Shown here: piece by piece, positions 53,726 to 62,632 of the stretch | How the letters are laid out: every line of letters begins with the position of its first letter | How positions within the stretch are numbered: the stretch's first letter is position 1 | NCBI GenBank assembly: GCA_002721105.1 | Contig: PBJL01000033.1 | Span: forward strand, 96,009-160,008 | Source: Acidiferrobacteraceae bacterium | Lineage (GTDB): Bacteria; Pseudomonadota; Gammaproteobacteria; Arenicellales; UBA868 | Reading direction: 5' to 3' | Length of the DNA: 64,000 nucleotides | Position numbers and translations under genes: made by a program | Notes under the pieces: generated by a model | What the model was told of the DNA's origin: nothing | Databases searched by the model: none | The model's input: the letters and a program-made list of their open reading frames with translations, nothing else

Positions 53726-53795
53726 CTCAATACCTTACCAAAGTTCGTTATGAAATGACTCGCGCCTTTCTCTCTAAATTAGGATCTAATAATTC

Positions 53796-56033
53796 TTGAA
53801 AAAACAAACAAAAGAAACTCATCAAATTGTGGTGGAAGTCGCATTACCGGTACCTCTTAGGAGGACATTCGATTATCGGTTATCTGACGATCAATGCCGA
53901 GTTAGGCCTGGATTTAGGGTCGAAGTTGAGCTTCAGAAGCGCCGGATGATCGGCGTGGTGGTAAAAGTGGGATTGAATTCGAATGTTCCATCGCACAGGC
54001 TCAAAGCAGTGAGTACCGTAATCGATCAAGAGCCGACTATTTCACCTAAGTTTTTGAGATTCCTCATATGGGTATCTCAGTATTACCATTATCCACTGGG
54101 TGAGGTCATTCAGTCAGCATTACCGAGCGTCATTCGCAAAAATCAGTTGATGCAGCCAAGGTTGCCTGCACGCTATTTTTTGACACCCTTCGGCCAGGCG
54201 GCTTTGGCGGAGTTATCCAAGCGCGCAAAAGTCCAACAAGAAATACTATCTGTCTTGAAAGAGGTTGGTAATGAGGGTTTATTGGCTTGTAAAATGAATG
54301 GATTGTTTGTTAGAGCCCCAACTGCAACTTTAAGTTTGTTGCAAAAGAGACGTTGGATTTGTACTGAGTCCAGAGTTGAAGATTATTTGTTACAGGGTTT
54401 TCAACAACGGACGCCCAGTCTCAATCCATGGCAAATTAAAGCTATTAAGCAAATCAAGTCTAATTTCTTCACCTATGCACCATTTCTTTTGCAAGGTGTT
54501 ACTGGCAGTGGGAAAACGGAAATTTACCTAAGAATAGCGTCTAGTATATTGAAGTCTGGCTATCAAGTTCTTGTTTTAGTGCCGGAAATTGCTTTAACTC
54601 CGCAACTTTTGGATCGTTTTCAGCATGGTATCGATGGAAAAATAGCAGTAATGCATTCGGGCCTTACCGATCGTGATCGTCATATTGCTTGGTGGTCAGC
54701 CAAGCAAGGGCTTGCTGATGTTATTATTGGTACACGTTCTGCAGTGTTTGCGCCATTGGCACGGCCTGGCTTATACATAATCGATGAAGAGCACGATCTC
54801 TCTTATAAGCAACAAGATGGATTTCGTTATCACGCGAGAGATTTGATCGTCAAACGAGCTCACCAGGATGGAGTTCCTGTGGTCTTAGGTTCAGCGACTC
54901 CATCGTTTGAGTCGATAGACAATGTTCACCGAAAGCGTTATCACCACCTGCAACTTCAGGGACGAGCTGGGGGCGCAATTCTGCCGTCTTTCCAACTATT
55001 GGATCTAACTCGACTACCTACAAGATTTGGTATCACAGCACCGGTAATTCATGCATTGCAGGAACGGTTGGATCGGCAGGAGCAGAGTATTGTTTACGTA
55101 AACCGTCGTGGGTTTGCTCCAGTCTATATGTGTGTAGCATGTAGCTGGCAAGCTCGATGCACTAGGTGTGAGATTCGATTGACTCTACACAAGACTACTC
55201 GACACCTGCTTTGCCACCATTGTGGGCAGTCACGTACCTTACCGAAAAATTGTCCAGATTGCGGCCATACTAATTTGCATCCAGTCGGGGAAGGCACGCA
55301 GAGAATCGAAGACGCGCTAAAAGAGGAGCTTCCGACCGCTCGAATCATGAGATTTGATAGCGACGCTATCAATTCCTCAATTCAATTTGAAACTATCCTC
55401 TCGCAGGTGAGGGAGGGAGAGGTGGATGTACTTGTCGGCACCCAACTTTTGGGAAAAGGTCATGATTTTCCGGCAGTTACTTTGGTGTGTATTTTAAATG
55501 CTGATAGCGGCCTCTACAGCATTGACTTTAGGTCTACAGAGAGGTTGTATCAACAGTTGACCCAGGTGGCGGGAAGAGCTGGCCGTGCTGAAAAACCAGG
55601 TCAAGTTCTAGTTCAAACAAGATATCCTGATGATGCTTCCTTTATAAAACTCTCGAAGAATGATTTTGATGGTTTTGTGAAGTCCGAATTGTCACAGCGG
55701 CGTTTAGCCGAATGCCCCCCATTTAAAAGATTCGCACTATTGCGCGCCGATTCCGCTATTCGGGATGCTTCCCTGAAATTTGTTTCTGCCGCCGCCGCCT
55801 CTGGTCGGCGCAAACTAAAGGCCCTAAATGAAGCGACTGTACAAATATTTGATCCGGTGCCATCACCAATGGAGCGTAAAGCCGGACGTTATCGTGCTCA
55901 GTTGCTTGTGACGAGTGTATCGCAAGGCTCATTACATGATTTCCTTGATCAATGGATAGAAGACATAGAGAAGCTCAAAGAGAGGCGCTTATCACGTTGG
56001 TCGCTAGATGTAGACCCGATGGAGATGTACTAA
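53796..56033 (+). CDS. priA: Primosomal protein N' (replication restart helicase PriA)
   Basis: A 745-residue 3'-5' helicase that reloads the replisome at collapsed forks. The N-terminal DNA-binding domain (VALPVPLRRTFDYRL) leads to Walker A GVTGSGKTEIYLR and the DEEH box YIIDEEHD. Two zinc sites follow (CVACSWQARCTRC and CHHCGQ...CPDC), and the helicase motif TQVAGRAGRA comes after them. The only plausible start is TTG 53796, with AGGAT about 11 bases upstream. Placement next to the DnaA-box region is notable but may be chance. Confidence 0.96.
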   Translation: MKKQTKETHQIVVEVALPVPLRRTFDYRLSDDQCRVRPGFRVEVELQKRRMIGVVVKVGLNSNVPSHRLKAVSTVIDQEPTISPKFLRFLIWVSQYYHYPLGEVIQSALPSVIRKNQLMQPRLPARYFLTPFGQAALAELSKRAKVQQEILSVLKEVGNEGLLACKMNGLFVRAPTATLSLLQKRRWICTESRVEDYLLQGFQQRTPSLNPWQIKAIKQIKSNFFTYAPFLLQGVTGSGKTEIYLRIASSILKSGYQVLVLVPEIALTPQLLDRFQHGIDGKIAVMHSGLTDRDRHIAWWSAKQGLADVIIGTRSAVFAPLARPGLYIIDEEHDLSYKQQDGFRYHARDLIVKRAHQDGVPVVLGSATPSFESIDNVHRKRYHHLQLQGRAGGAILPSFQLLDLTRLPTRFGITAPVIHALQERLDRQEQSIVYVNRRGFAPVYMCVACSWQARCTRCEIRLTLHKTTRHLLCHHCGQSRTLPKNCPDCGHTNLHPVGEGTQRIEDALKEELPTARIMRFDSDAINSSIQFETILSQVREGEVDVLVGTQLLGKGHDFPAVTLVCILNADSGLYSIDFRSTERLYQQLTQVAGRAGRAEKPGQVLVQTRYPDDASFIKLSKNDFDGFVKSELSQRRLAECPPFKRFALLRADSAIRDASLKFVSAAAASGRRKLKALNEATVQIFDPVPSPMERKAGRYRAQLLVTSVSQGSLHDFLDQWIEDIEKLKERRLSRWSLDVDPMEMY

Positions 56034-56270
56034 ATTTATCGGCCAGATTATTTTCACTTGCTGTTATTGACCTAGTTTTTTAAAAGATTCTATTGTATCT
56101 CTAAAAAACATTGCCGAACATGAAGGTGTTCCCCTAAGATGTGAGCATATGAGCTAATATGCAGGTTGAACTCTTATGCAAATTCTTACTAATATGGGAA
56201 GCGATGGAATATAGTTTTGCAGGAATATTCATAATTCCCATGATCAACTAATCTGGTTAATAACAATCTC

Positions 56271-57995
56271 ATGGCAAAAACGATTGATGCTTCGGCTGTT
56301 TTGGCAATAACCTTTGGCGGACATGACACCTCAGCAGCTTTGATGATAGGGGATAAGCTTGTTGCGGCATGTGCACAAGAGAGATATACATTGGATAAGC
56401 ATAGCCGTCGATTTCCTATTGATGCAATTAACGATTGTTTATCAATAGGTGGAGTAAATATTACGGATCTTGACCAAATAGCTTTTTGTGATGATACAAA
56501 ATATTTGGTTCGAGAGCGTTATCTTAGGCCCGCTCTTGAAGACAATGAGCGACTCAACTTTATGTCGAACGATATTGAAAAAATTCGAGAAACATTATTG
56601 ATTGAAGACAGGATACGCGATGAGACTGGTTTCATGGGAGAGATTAGACAATATCGACATCACCTTTGTCATCTTGCGAGCGCATATTACCCAAGTGGTT
56701 TTAATGAAGCCTTGCTAGTTAGTTATGACGGTATGGGAGAGTGGGAAACTGGCCTGTTTGGAATTGGAAAAGACGGCGAGATCAATGTACAGGAAAAACA
56801 AGTTTGCTTTCCTCACTCTTTGGGATTGGTTTACTCGGCGATCACTTTTTATCTTGGCTGGCGCCACCATTGCGATGAAGGAATAATTATGGGATTGGCG
56901 CCATATGGTGATCCAAAAGCTAATATTCCTAAATCAAGTCGAACTTATATTGGATTAATGGAAGAAATTATTGTTGAAACCGGAGATTTTGATTATGAGG
57001 TTGATCAACGTTGGTTTGCTTATTATCGTGAACGAAATAAGTGGGTCAGTGATGAATTCATAGATTTGATGGGACCGAAACGCGGATCAAATGCAACAAT
57101 AGATCCTCACCATACGAATTTAGCTGCCGCGTTGCAGATGAGATTAGAGACCGTGGTTCTTAATCAGTTAAAGAGCGCTAGAAAACGATTTGACATCCCG
57201 CGTCTTGCTATGGCGGGTGGTGTTGCTTTGAATTGCTCGATGAATGGAAAGATTGAATCAAGTGGCCTGTTCGACGAAATATTTGTTCAGCCGGGCAGTG
57301 GAGATGATGGAACGGCGATCGGTGGCTGCTATCTAGCCCGCAAAACGTTCAACAGTAGTATCAAGCCAGTTCGTATGAACGATTACTACAAAGGTTATCG
57401 TCCGAAAGAAAATGAGATTGATGAAATTGCAAATAGTTCTGATTTAGCGTATACGAGACCCAATGACTTTTATGCACTGATCGCAGATCGACTTGCATCA
57501 GGAAAAATTATCGCTTGGTATCAAGGAGGCGCAGAGTTTGGCCCACGTGCACTCGGAAACCGCAGCATTCTTGCTAAACCATATCCTGAGTCAATGAAAG
57601 ATTTTATAAATGAGAGGGTAAAGTTTCGAGAATACTTTCGTCCATTTGCGGGCGCTATATTATCTGAACATCTTTCGGATTATTGTAATATTTCGCAATT
57701 AAGCCCACACATGTTGATCGCCTGTAAGATTTATGAAAAGAGTCAAAAAGAGATTGCTGCTGTTGTGCATGTAGACGGAACTTGTCGGATCCAAACGGTT
57801 AGTGAAAGTGACAACTTTCGATTCAGGAAAATCATAGAAGCGTTCTACCAATTAACCGGTGTTCCAGTCATTTTAAATACATCTTTTAATGTTAAGGGGC
57901 AGCCGATTGTAAATACGCCTCAGCAAGCGATTGATACTTTTAGGAAAACAAATTTAGATTGTTTAGCACTTGGTGATCTGTTTTTTGAGAAATAG
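56271..57995 (+). CDS. Carbamoyltransferase of the NodU/CmcH family
   Basis: A 574-residue protein with an N-terminal Kae1-like ATP/iron domain (ITFGGHDTSAALM, YRHHLCHLASAYYPSGF, LVSYDGMGEWETG, AGGVALNCSMNGKI) and a C-terminal YrdC-like domain (AWYQGGAEFGPRALGNRSILA, NTSFNVKGQPIV). Family members transfer a carbamoyl group from carbamoyl phosphate to hydroxyls on antibiotics, Nod factors or surface glycans. The paired histidines and ASAYYPSGF metal-site motif are intact. A methyltransferase gene follows in the same direction, 138 bases later. The acceptor is unknown, and an LPS or secreted metabolite role are alternatives. Confidence 0.9.
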   Translation: MAKTIDASAVLAITFGGHDTSAALMIGDKLVAACAQERYTLDKHSRRFPIDAINDCLSIGGVNITDLDQIAFCDDTKYLVRERYLRPALEDNERLNFMSNDIEKIRETLLIEDRIRDETGFMGEIRQYRHHLCHLASAYYPSGFNEALLVSYDGMGEWETGLFGIGKDGEINVQEKQVCFPHSLGLVYSAITFYLGWRHHCDEGIIMGLAPYGDPKANIPKSSRTYIGLMEEIIVETGDFDYEVDQRWFAYYRERNKWVSDEFIDLMGPKRGSNATIDPHHTNLAAALQMRLETVVLNQLKSARKRFDIPRLAMAGGVALNCSMNGKIESSGLFDEIFVQPGSGDDGTAIGGCYLARKTFNSSIKPVRMNDYYKGYRPKENEIDEIANSSDLAYTRPNDFYALIADRLASGKIIAWYQGGAEFGPRALGNRSILAKPYPESMKDFINERVKFREYFRPFAGAILSEHLSDYCNISQLSPHMLIACKIYEKSQKEIAAVVHVDGTCRIQTVSESDNFRFRKIIEAFYQLTGVPVILNTSFNVKGQPIVNTPQQAIDTFRKTNLDCLALGDLFFEK

Positions 57996-58133
57996 GGGGG
58001 ATTTGTGTAGTGGTTCAATTTAGAATAACTTTTTTATTTTTTTAACAACAACGTTTGTAATAAAAATAATTAGCAATGTCTTTGAGTATAAGGAAATAGT
58101 GGCGCTAAAATATTTGGTTTATTGATTCGAAAT

Positions 58134-59060
58134 ATGAGCATGGATAAGTCGTTGGAAAAAAGAACCAGAAAGGTGTTTCATGAGATTCACCTAGATCATT
58201 TGTCGGACCCGGATGTTCGAGAACGTCACTCGAAAGTGGTTGATCCAGAAATAATGAGTCTACCTAATGATTATTTTTCTGGCTTGACATGTGGAGATCT
58301 GGGATGTGGGTCTGCGGTACATGGCACGGTCAACCTTTTGTCTCTCGGTGCTGCTCATGTTTGTGCCCTAGATTTAGATGATTCATTTATAAAATCAGCG
58401 AAAAAACGACTCGAAGATAATCTCGATTTTGAAGGGCGATGGACTCTCGATATTGGGTCTTTATTAGAGTTGCCATACGAAAACGAAAGATTTGATTTTA
58501 TCCTTTGTGCAGGTGTGATCCATCATGTCTCCGATGATCATCGTGCGATAGATGAGATCTATCGAGTTCTAAAACAGGGTGGCAAGGCATATTTATCTGT
58601 TACGGGCGGGACAGGACTTTTAAATCGTTTTTGGATGGATATTGCACGCGACGAATATTTTACAAGCGAGGAAATGCAGAAAATCATCCGAGAGGGCAGA
58701 CTGGAGGAATGGCTAAAATTTCAGTTGACTGATTTGCGAGAAAATATCGAAATAGATGATGATGATGACTCTTATCAATCATCTATATTATTTATCGAAA
58801 GCTTAATTCGTTTGATTGATAACGATTTAGTGTTAAGTATTAGGGATGTGCTAGAAGCGCCTAAGTATAAAACTTATACTGAAACTCAATGGTTGACACT
58901 CCTTAGTGATTGCGGTTTTAAGGAGGCCTACAGATTTTTTAAGAAGCCGAAATATAAGAATATAAGAAAAGTTTTTGCTCCCCTGTACCATGATTACAAG
59001 AATCCATTAGCACGGGTTCTCTATGGAGATGGTTCGATGAATGTAATTGTTACCAAATAG
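58134..59060 (+). CDS. Class I SAM-dependent methyltransferase
   Basis: About 308 residues. SAM motif I is GDLGCGSAVHGTVNL, the acidic motif II is ALDLDDSF, and the post-I motif is FILCAGVIHHVSDDHRAIDE, typical of Methyltransf_11 small-molecule enzymes. The C-terminal 140 residues (TDLRENIEIDDDDDSY onward) form an extra domain I do not recognise. ATG 58134 is preferred to the TTG 12 bases upstream, and ATG 58140 is also possible. Placement after the carbamoyltransferase suggests that both decorate the same product, by inference. Confidence 0.75.
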   Translation: MSMDKSLEKRTRKVFHEIHLDHLSDPDVRERHSKVVDPEIMSLPNDYFSGLTCGDLGCGSAVHGTVNLLSLGAAHVCALDLDDSFIKSAKKRLEDNLDFEGRWTLDIGSLLELPYENERFDFILCAGVIHHVSDDHRAIDEIYRVLKQGGKAYLSVTGGTGLLNRFWMDIARDEYFTSEEMQKIIREGRLEEWLKFQLTDLRENIEIDDDDDSYQSSILFIESLIRLIDNDLVLSIRDVLEAPKYKTYTETQWLTLLSDCGFKEAYRFFKKPKYKNIRKVFAPLYHDYKNPLARVLYGDGSMNVIVTK

Positions 59061-59184
59061 AATAAATACAAAAGAGAAGGAAGTACTTTATAGGCTGTTA
59101 AACACGAACAATGATTACTCATCATTAAGGATGGTGTTCTTAAATAGATTTTTTACCTCAAAAAACGAATCCGATGATTGTGCT

Positions 59185-60282
59185 TTAGGAATGATCAAGT
59201 TGACTGATGTATTTTTCGGAGCTTAATTCTACTAGTCGACTTATCGTGCGCTGAAATTTTTCGGTTAGGCGTGTCCCAATATATAAAGATTCCGGTTGAG
59301 CCATGGCCGATATAATTACTTTGACTCGTCTCTCATATAGATTGTCAATTAACTCAATGAACCGTCTCGCTGCATCGTCTTGATCAGCTCCTAGAATAGG
59401 AACGTTTGATAAAAGCAATGTATGGTATCTATGTGATATGAACGAGTATTCGAGATTTGATAGTGGTCGGTTACACAAATTTTCAAAGTTAAACCATGCG
59501 ACACTATCAGAGACAATGCATGCCTCAACTGTACGTCCTGATATGTTCACAGTCTTTGTGTCAAAGAAAATACCGTTAGTAAGATCATGAAACATAGTTT
59601 TAAAGTACTCATCGATCTTTGAATCATGAGGACTAAAATAAGCTTGCACACTTTTATTAGATAGTAGACGATAATCAGTATGACCGTCTAGGTGAAGTAC
59701 GTTAGTTTTAGTCTCTAAAAACTTAATCGTAGGTAAAAATCTGTCTCGATTTATTCCTCCTAAATAAAGCTCCTTGGGTTGAGTGTTAGATGTGATGACC
59801 AGAGTGACCTCTTCTTTGGCTAGACTTTCAAAAAGACTAGACAGTATCATTGCATCTGCCATATCTGTGACAAATAGTTCATCTAAGCAAAGTATCTGAA
59901 TATCATTTGAAATATCTTTTGCTATTTTAGTTAGTGGGTTGGTCTCGTTACGAAAAGAATTTATACTAGTATGGATTTGCAACATAAAGTCGGTGAAGTG
60001 ATAACGTTTCTTTTGGTTAATATCATTAAGCGAATTAAAGAAAATATCCATCAAGTAAGTTTTGCCTCTTCCTACTTCACCCCATATGTAAACACTTGAG
60101 ATTGTTTTTGATTTAACATTGAATGTTTTATTAATTAATTTTTTTGTAGCGCTCTGAGTATGAACACTCATTACTTGTTCATAAAGAGTTTCAAGATAGC
60201 GAAGAATTTTTTCTTGCTCAGGATCATCAAAGAAATTATGAAAATTAATATTTTTGATATGTTTAATTGATAGTGGTGTCAT
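59185..60282 (-). CDS. zapE: ZapE/AFG1-like ATPase
   Basis: A 365-residue P-loop ATPase. Walker A is IWGEVGRGKTYLMD, Walker B is CLDELFVTD, and the family segments TLVITSNTQPKELYLGG and RFIELIDNLYERRVKVIISA are present. E. coli ZapE is associated with the Z-ring and stress division; mitochondrial AFG1 is its eukaryotic relative. The ATG at 60282 (MTPLSIKHI) is taken, because the frame extending to TTG 60366 adds a hydrophobic, non-conserved leader overlapping the nudE start. The gene is divergent from nudE. Confidence 0.88.
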   Translation of the reverse strand: MTPLSIKHIKNINFHNFFDDPEQEKILRYLETLYEQVMSVHTQSATKKLINKTFNVKSKTISSVYIWGEVGRGKTYLMDIFFNSLNDINQKKRYHFTDFMLQIHTSINSFRNETNPLTKIAKDISNDIQILCLDELFVTDMADAMILSSLFESLAKEEVTLVITSNTQPKELYLGGINRDRFLPTIKFLETKTNVLHLDGHTDYRLLSNKSVQAYFSPHDSKIDEYFKTMFHDLTNGIFFDTKTVNISGRTVEACIVSDSVAWFNFENLCNRPLSNLEYSFISHRYHTLLLSNVPILGADQDDAARRFIELIDNLYERRVKVIISAMAQPESLYIGTRLTEKFQRTISRLVELSSEKYISQLDHS

Positions 60283-60358
60283 TAAAATAATTGTTATAGT
60301 TTTGGTGTATTGTATCGCGACATAATCCAATCTGTACCAAACAAAAAAAGGAAAGAAA

Positions 60359-60904
60359 TTGACCAAGTTACCTTGTATTAAAAATGTTGAAACTATTGCT
60401 GAAAGTAGATTATTTAATATTGAAAAAATAGAGGTAATTTTTCCGAATTCAAAACGTGAGTATTATGAAAGATTATCTGGCCATAACTCAGGAGGAGTCA
60501 TGGTGGTGCCACTGATTGAAGACCATACTGTTCTATTAGTGCGGGAGTACTCAGCAGGGCTTGAGCGTTATGAGCTCGGTTTTGTAAGAGGAGGAATAGA
60601 AAAAGGTGAGCTTGCTAAAGATGCTGCTAATAGGGAAATGCGTGAAGAAGTAGGTTATGCTAGCAGGGAACTTCTTTTATTAAAGAAAGTATCGGTTTGG
60701 CCAAATTATTCACCATTTGAGACCTCGATATTTATGGCGAGTAGTTTATATAGAGATCCATTAATTGGTGATGAGCCGGAAAAAATTGAAATCTTAAGGT
60801 GGCCTATAAAAACTCTTGGGGCTTTGCGCTCCAGGGACGACTTTACTGATGCACGGTCATTGTTTGCCACGTACTTAATTCAAGATTACATTGAAAATAA
60901 ATGA
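60359..60904 (+). CDS. nudE: ADP-compound hydrolase, NudE-type Nudix enzyme
   Basis: A 181-residue Nudix hydrolase. The Nudix box is GGIEKGELAKDAANREMREE with the catalytic glutamates, and YSPFETSIFMA follows. NudE cleaves ADP-ribose, NADH and Ap3A-like molecules. A TTG start at 60359 is supported by AAGGA at 60348-60352, six bases upstream. Its end overlaps the cysQ ATG by four bases (ATGA), a nudE-cysQ coupling also seen in pseudomonads. Confidence 0.88.
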   Translation: MTKLPCIKNVETIAESRLFNIEKIEVIFPNSKREYYERLSGHNSGGVMVVPLIEDHTVLLVREYSAGLERYELGFVRGGIEKGELAKDAANREMREEVGYASRELLLLKKVSVWPNYSPFETSIFMASSLYRDPLIGDEPEKIEILRWPIKTLGALRSRDDFTDARSLFATYLIQDYIENK

Positions 60905-61719
60905 TTGATCTCAAATTCCTTAAAGCAGTGTATGAAATTGCGCTCGATGCTGGCGATGCCATAATGAACATTTATAATAATGCCTACAATGTAGAAAAAA
61001 AAGCAGATGGCACGCCGATTACAATTGCTGACCGCATTGCGAACGATATTATTTGTGACGGGTTAAAAAAACTAACGCCTGAATTAACATTGCTTTCTGA
61101 GGAATCAGTTTCACCCGATAGTGATGCTCGATTGTGCTGGACTCGTTATTGGTTGATTGATCCTTTGGATGGGACTAAGGAATTTATAAAAGGTAACGGT
61201 GAGTTTACGGTGAATATTGCACTGATCGATAAAGGTCGACCAATTCTTGGTGTCGTTCATTGCCCAGTAAATGAAACTACATATTTTGCTGCAACTGGCA
61301 AAGGAAGTTGGCGAAAAACCAGAGATAGAAAGTCAGAAAAAATAGCTACAATGCGCTACGAGGGTGGACAATTGCGGGCGGCAGTTAGTCGATCTCATAG
61401 CAGTAGTTCGTTTGCTAACTATTGTCTTCAGCTCGAACAAAAAATTGGATGTTCCGTGGAACAAGTACCTATGGGAAGTTCCCTAAAGTTTTGTCTGGTC
61501 GCTGAGGGGAGTGTTGATATATATCCACGGTTAGGCCCAACATCTGAATGGGACACTGCCGCCGCTCATTGCATTTTAGAGGAAGCTGGAGGTTCGGTTC
61601 GCCTTTGTAATGGTGATGAACTTATATACAATAAAAAAAATATAGTGAATCCTTGGTTTCTCGCGGTGGGTGATCCAAAGTACGATTGGATAGATTGTTT
61701 GTTTGATGATCAAAGCTAA
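60901..61719 (+). CDS. cysQ: 3'(2'),5'-bisphosphate nucleotidase CysQ
   Basis: An inositol-monophosphatase-fold enzyme of 272 residues that recycles 3'-phosphoadenosine 5'-phosphate from sulfate assimilation. Metal-binding motifs are LLSEESVSPD (about 65-75), WLIDPLDGTKEFI (about 83-95) and the C-terminal SEWDTAAAHCILEEAGG. All acidic ligands are present. It overlaps nudE by 4 bases, so the two should be co-translated, linking turnover of two nucleotide by-products. Confidence 0.94.
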   Translation: MIDLKFLKAVYEIALDAGDAIMNIYNNAYNVEKKADGTPITIADRIANDIICDGLKKLTPELTLLSEESVSPDSDARLCWTRYWLIDPLDGTKEFIKGNGEFTVNIALIDKGRPILGVVHCPVNETTYFAATGKGSWRKTRDRKSEKIATMRYEGGQLRAAVSRSHSSSSFANYCLQLEQKIGCSVEQVPMGSSLKFCLVAEGSVDIYPRLGPTSEWDTAAAHCILEEAGGSVRLCNGDELIYNKKNIVNPWFLAVGDPKYDWIDCLFDDQS

Positions 61720-61792
61720 AAAAAGAGGAGCCACTATCGATAGAGAAGTTATAATCACATTTTCTTTCTCTTTTTAGGACCAGAGGAAAATT

Positions 61793-62623
61793 ATGCTAGC
61801 TTTTACTAAGATGCAGTCATTAGGAAATGATTTTGTTTTAATTGATGGGGTGCGACAACCATTTCCTTTTGAGATAGATCTTATTCGGAATCTAGCAGAT
61901 CGAAAAAAAGGTATTGGATTTGATCAATTACTTGTAGCTGTTTCTGGCGAGGGAAACGCAGATTTTTCTATGCGTATTTTCAACAGAGATGGCAGTGAAG
62001 CTGAGCAGTGTGGAAATGGCGCTCGATGTTTTGCTAGGTTTTTGCGAGATCAGCATTTAACGGATCTTGATCAATTTATTGTTAAAACAATCAATCAGAC
62101 CATTGGAATACAAATCAACAGTGGGCTAGAGATCTCGGTTGACATGGGAAAACCAAATTTTGATCCCGCTTTTATACCGTTTGTAGCATCATCAATCTCC
62201 CGGACTTATGATTTAGATATTGAAGGGGAAATAGTAGAAATAAGTGTTTTATCATTTGGAAATCCACATGCTGTATTGTTAGTTAACGATATTGAAGCAG
62301 CTCCAGTGGAACGTTTAGGGCCATTGATTGAGAGTCATTCGAGATTTCCAAATAGAACTAACGTTGGATTTGCCGAACCCGTTTCTCGTTCACGAATTAA
62401 ACTTCGGGTTTGGGAAAGAGGTGTTGGTGAAACATTAGCGTGTGGTAGTGGTGCCTGTGCTGCAGTGGTAGCCTGCCATAAATTAGGCAAAATAGATGAT
62501 GAGGTAGAGATTGAATTTAAAGGTGGCATAGCTACGGCAAAATGGATCGATAAAGGTTCAGTGCTTTTGAGCGGGCCGGCAGAGACTGTTTTTCATGGTC
62601 AAATTGATCTTAGGTTTTTGTGA
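61793..62623 (+). CDS. dapF: Diaminopimelate epimerase
   Basis: Interconverts LL- and meso-diaminopimelate for lysine and peptidoglycan synthesis. In the 276-residue protein the two catalytic cysteines are Cys73 in EQCGNGARC and Cys217 in LACGSGAC, the expected symmetric pair. SLGNDFVLID near the N-terminus is diagnostic. AGAGGA gives a good ribosome binding site. xerC begins 9 bases later. The usual upstream lysA is 44 kb away, and the DUF484 gene usually between dapF and xerC is absent. Confidence 0.97.
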   Translation: MLAFTKMQSLGNDFVLIDGVRQPFPFEIDLIRNLADRKKGIGFDQLLVAVSGEGNADFSMRIFNRDGSEAEQCGNGARCFARFLRDQHLTDLDQFIVKTINQTIGIQINSGLEISVDMGKPNFDPAFIPFVASSISRTYDLDIEGEIVEISVLSFGNPHAVLLVNDIEAAPVERLGPLIESHSRFPNRTNVGFAEPVSRSRIKLRVWERGVGETLACGSGACAAVVACHKLGKIDDEVEIEFKGGIATAKWIDKGSVLLSGPAETVFHGQIDLRFL

Positions 62624-62632
62624 TAAAAAAAT

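Larger units (their letters stand above)
53093..53795. other. Origin-like non-coding region with a DnaA-box cluster
   Basis: 703 bases without a credible gene. Features seen, left to right, are: an AT-rich block at about 53271-53311; five GATC sites between 53437 and 53786 plus one at 53228; perfect DnaA boxes (TTATNCACA) at 53496-53504, 53672-53680 and 53684-53692; a degenerate inverted box at 53699-53707; and an AT-rich stretch at about 53566-53605. Together these resemble a replication origin, but dnaA, dnaN, mnmG and rpmH are not adjacent. The region might instead be a DnaA-controlled promoter of priA. Confidence 0.45.
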
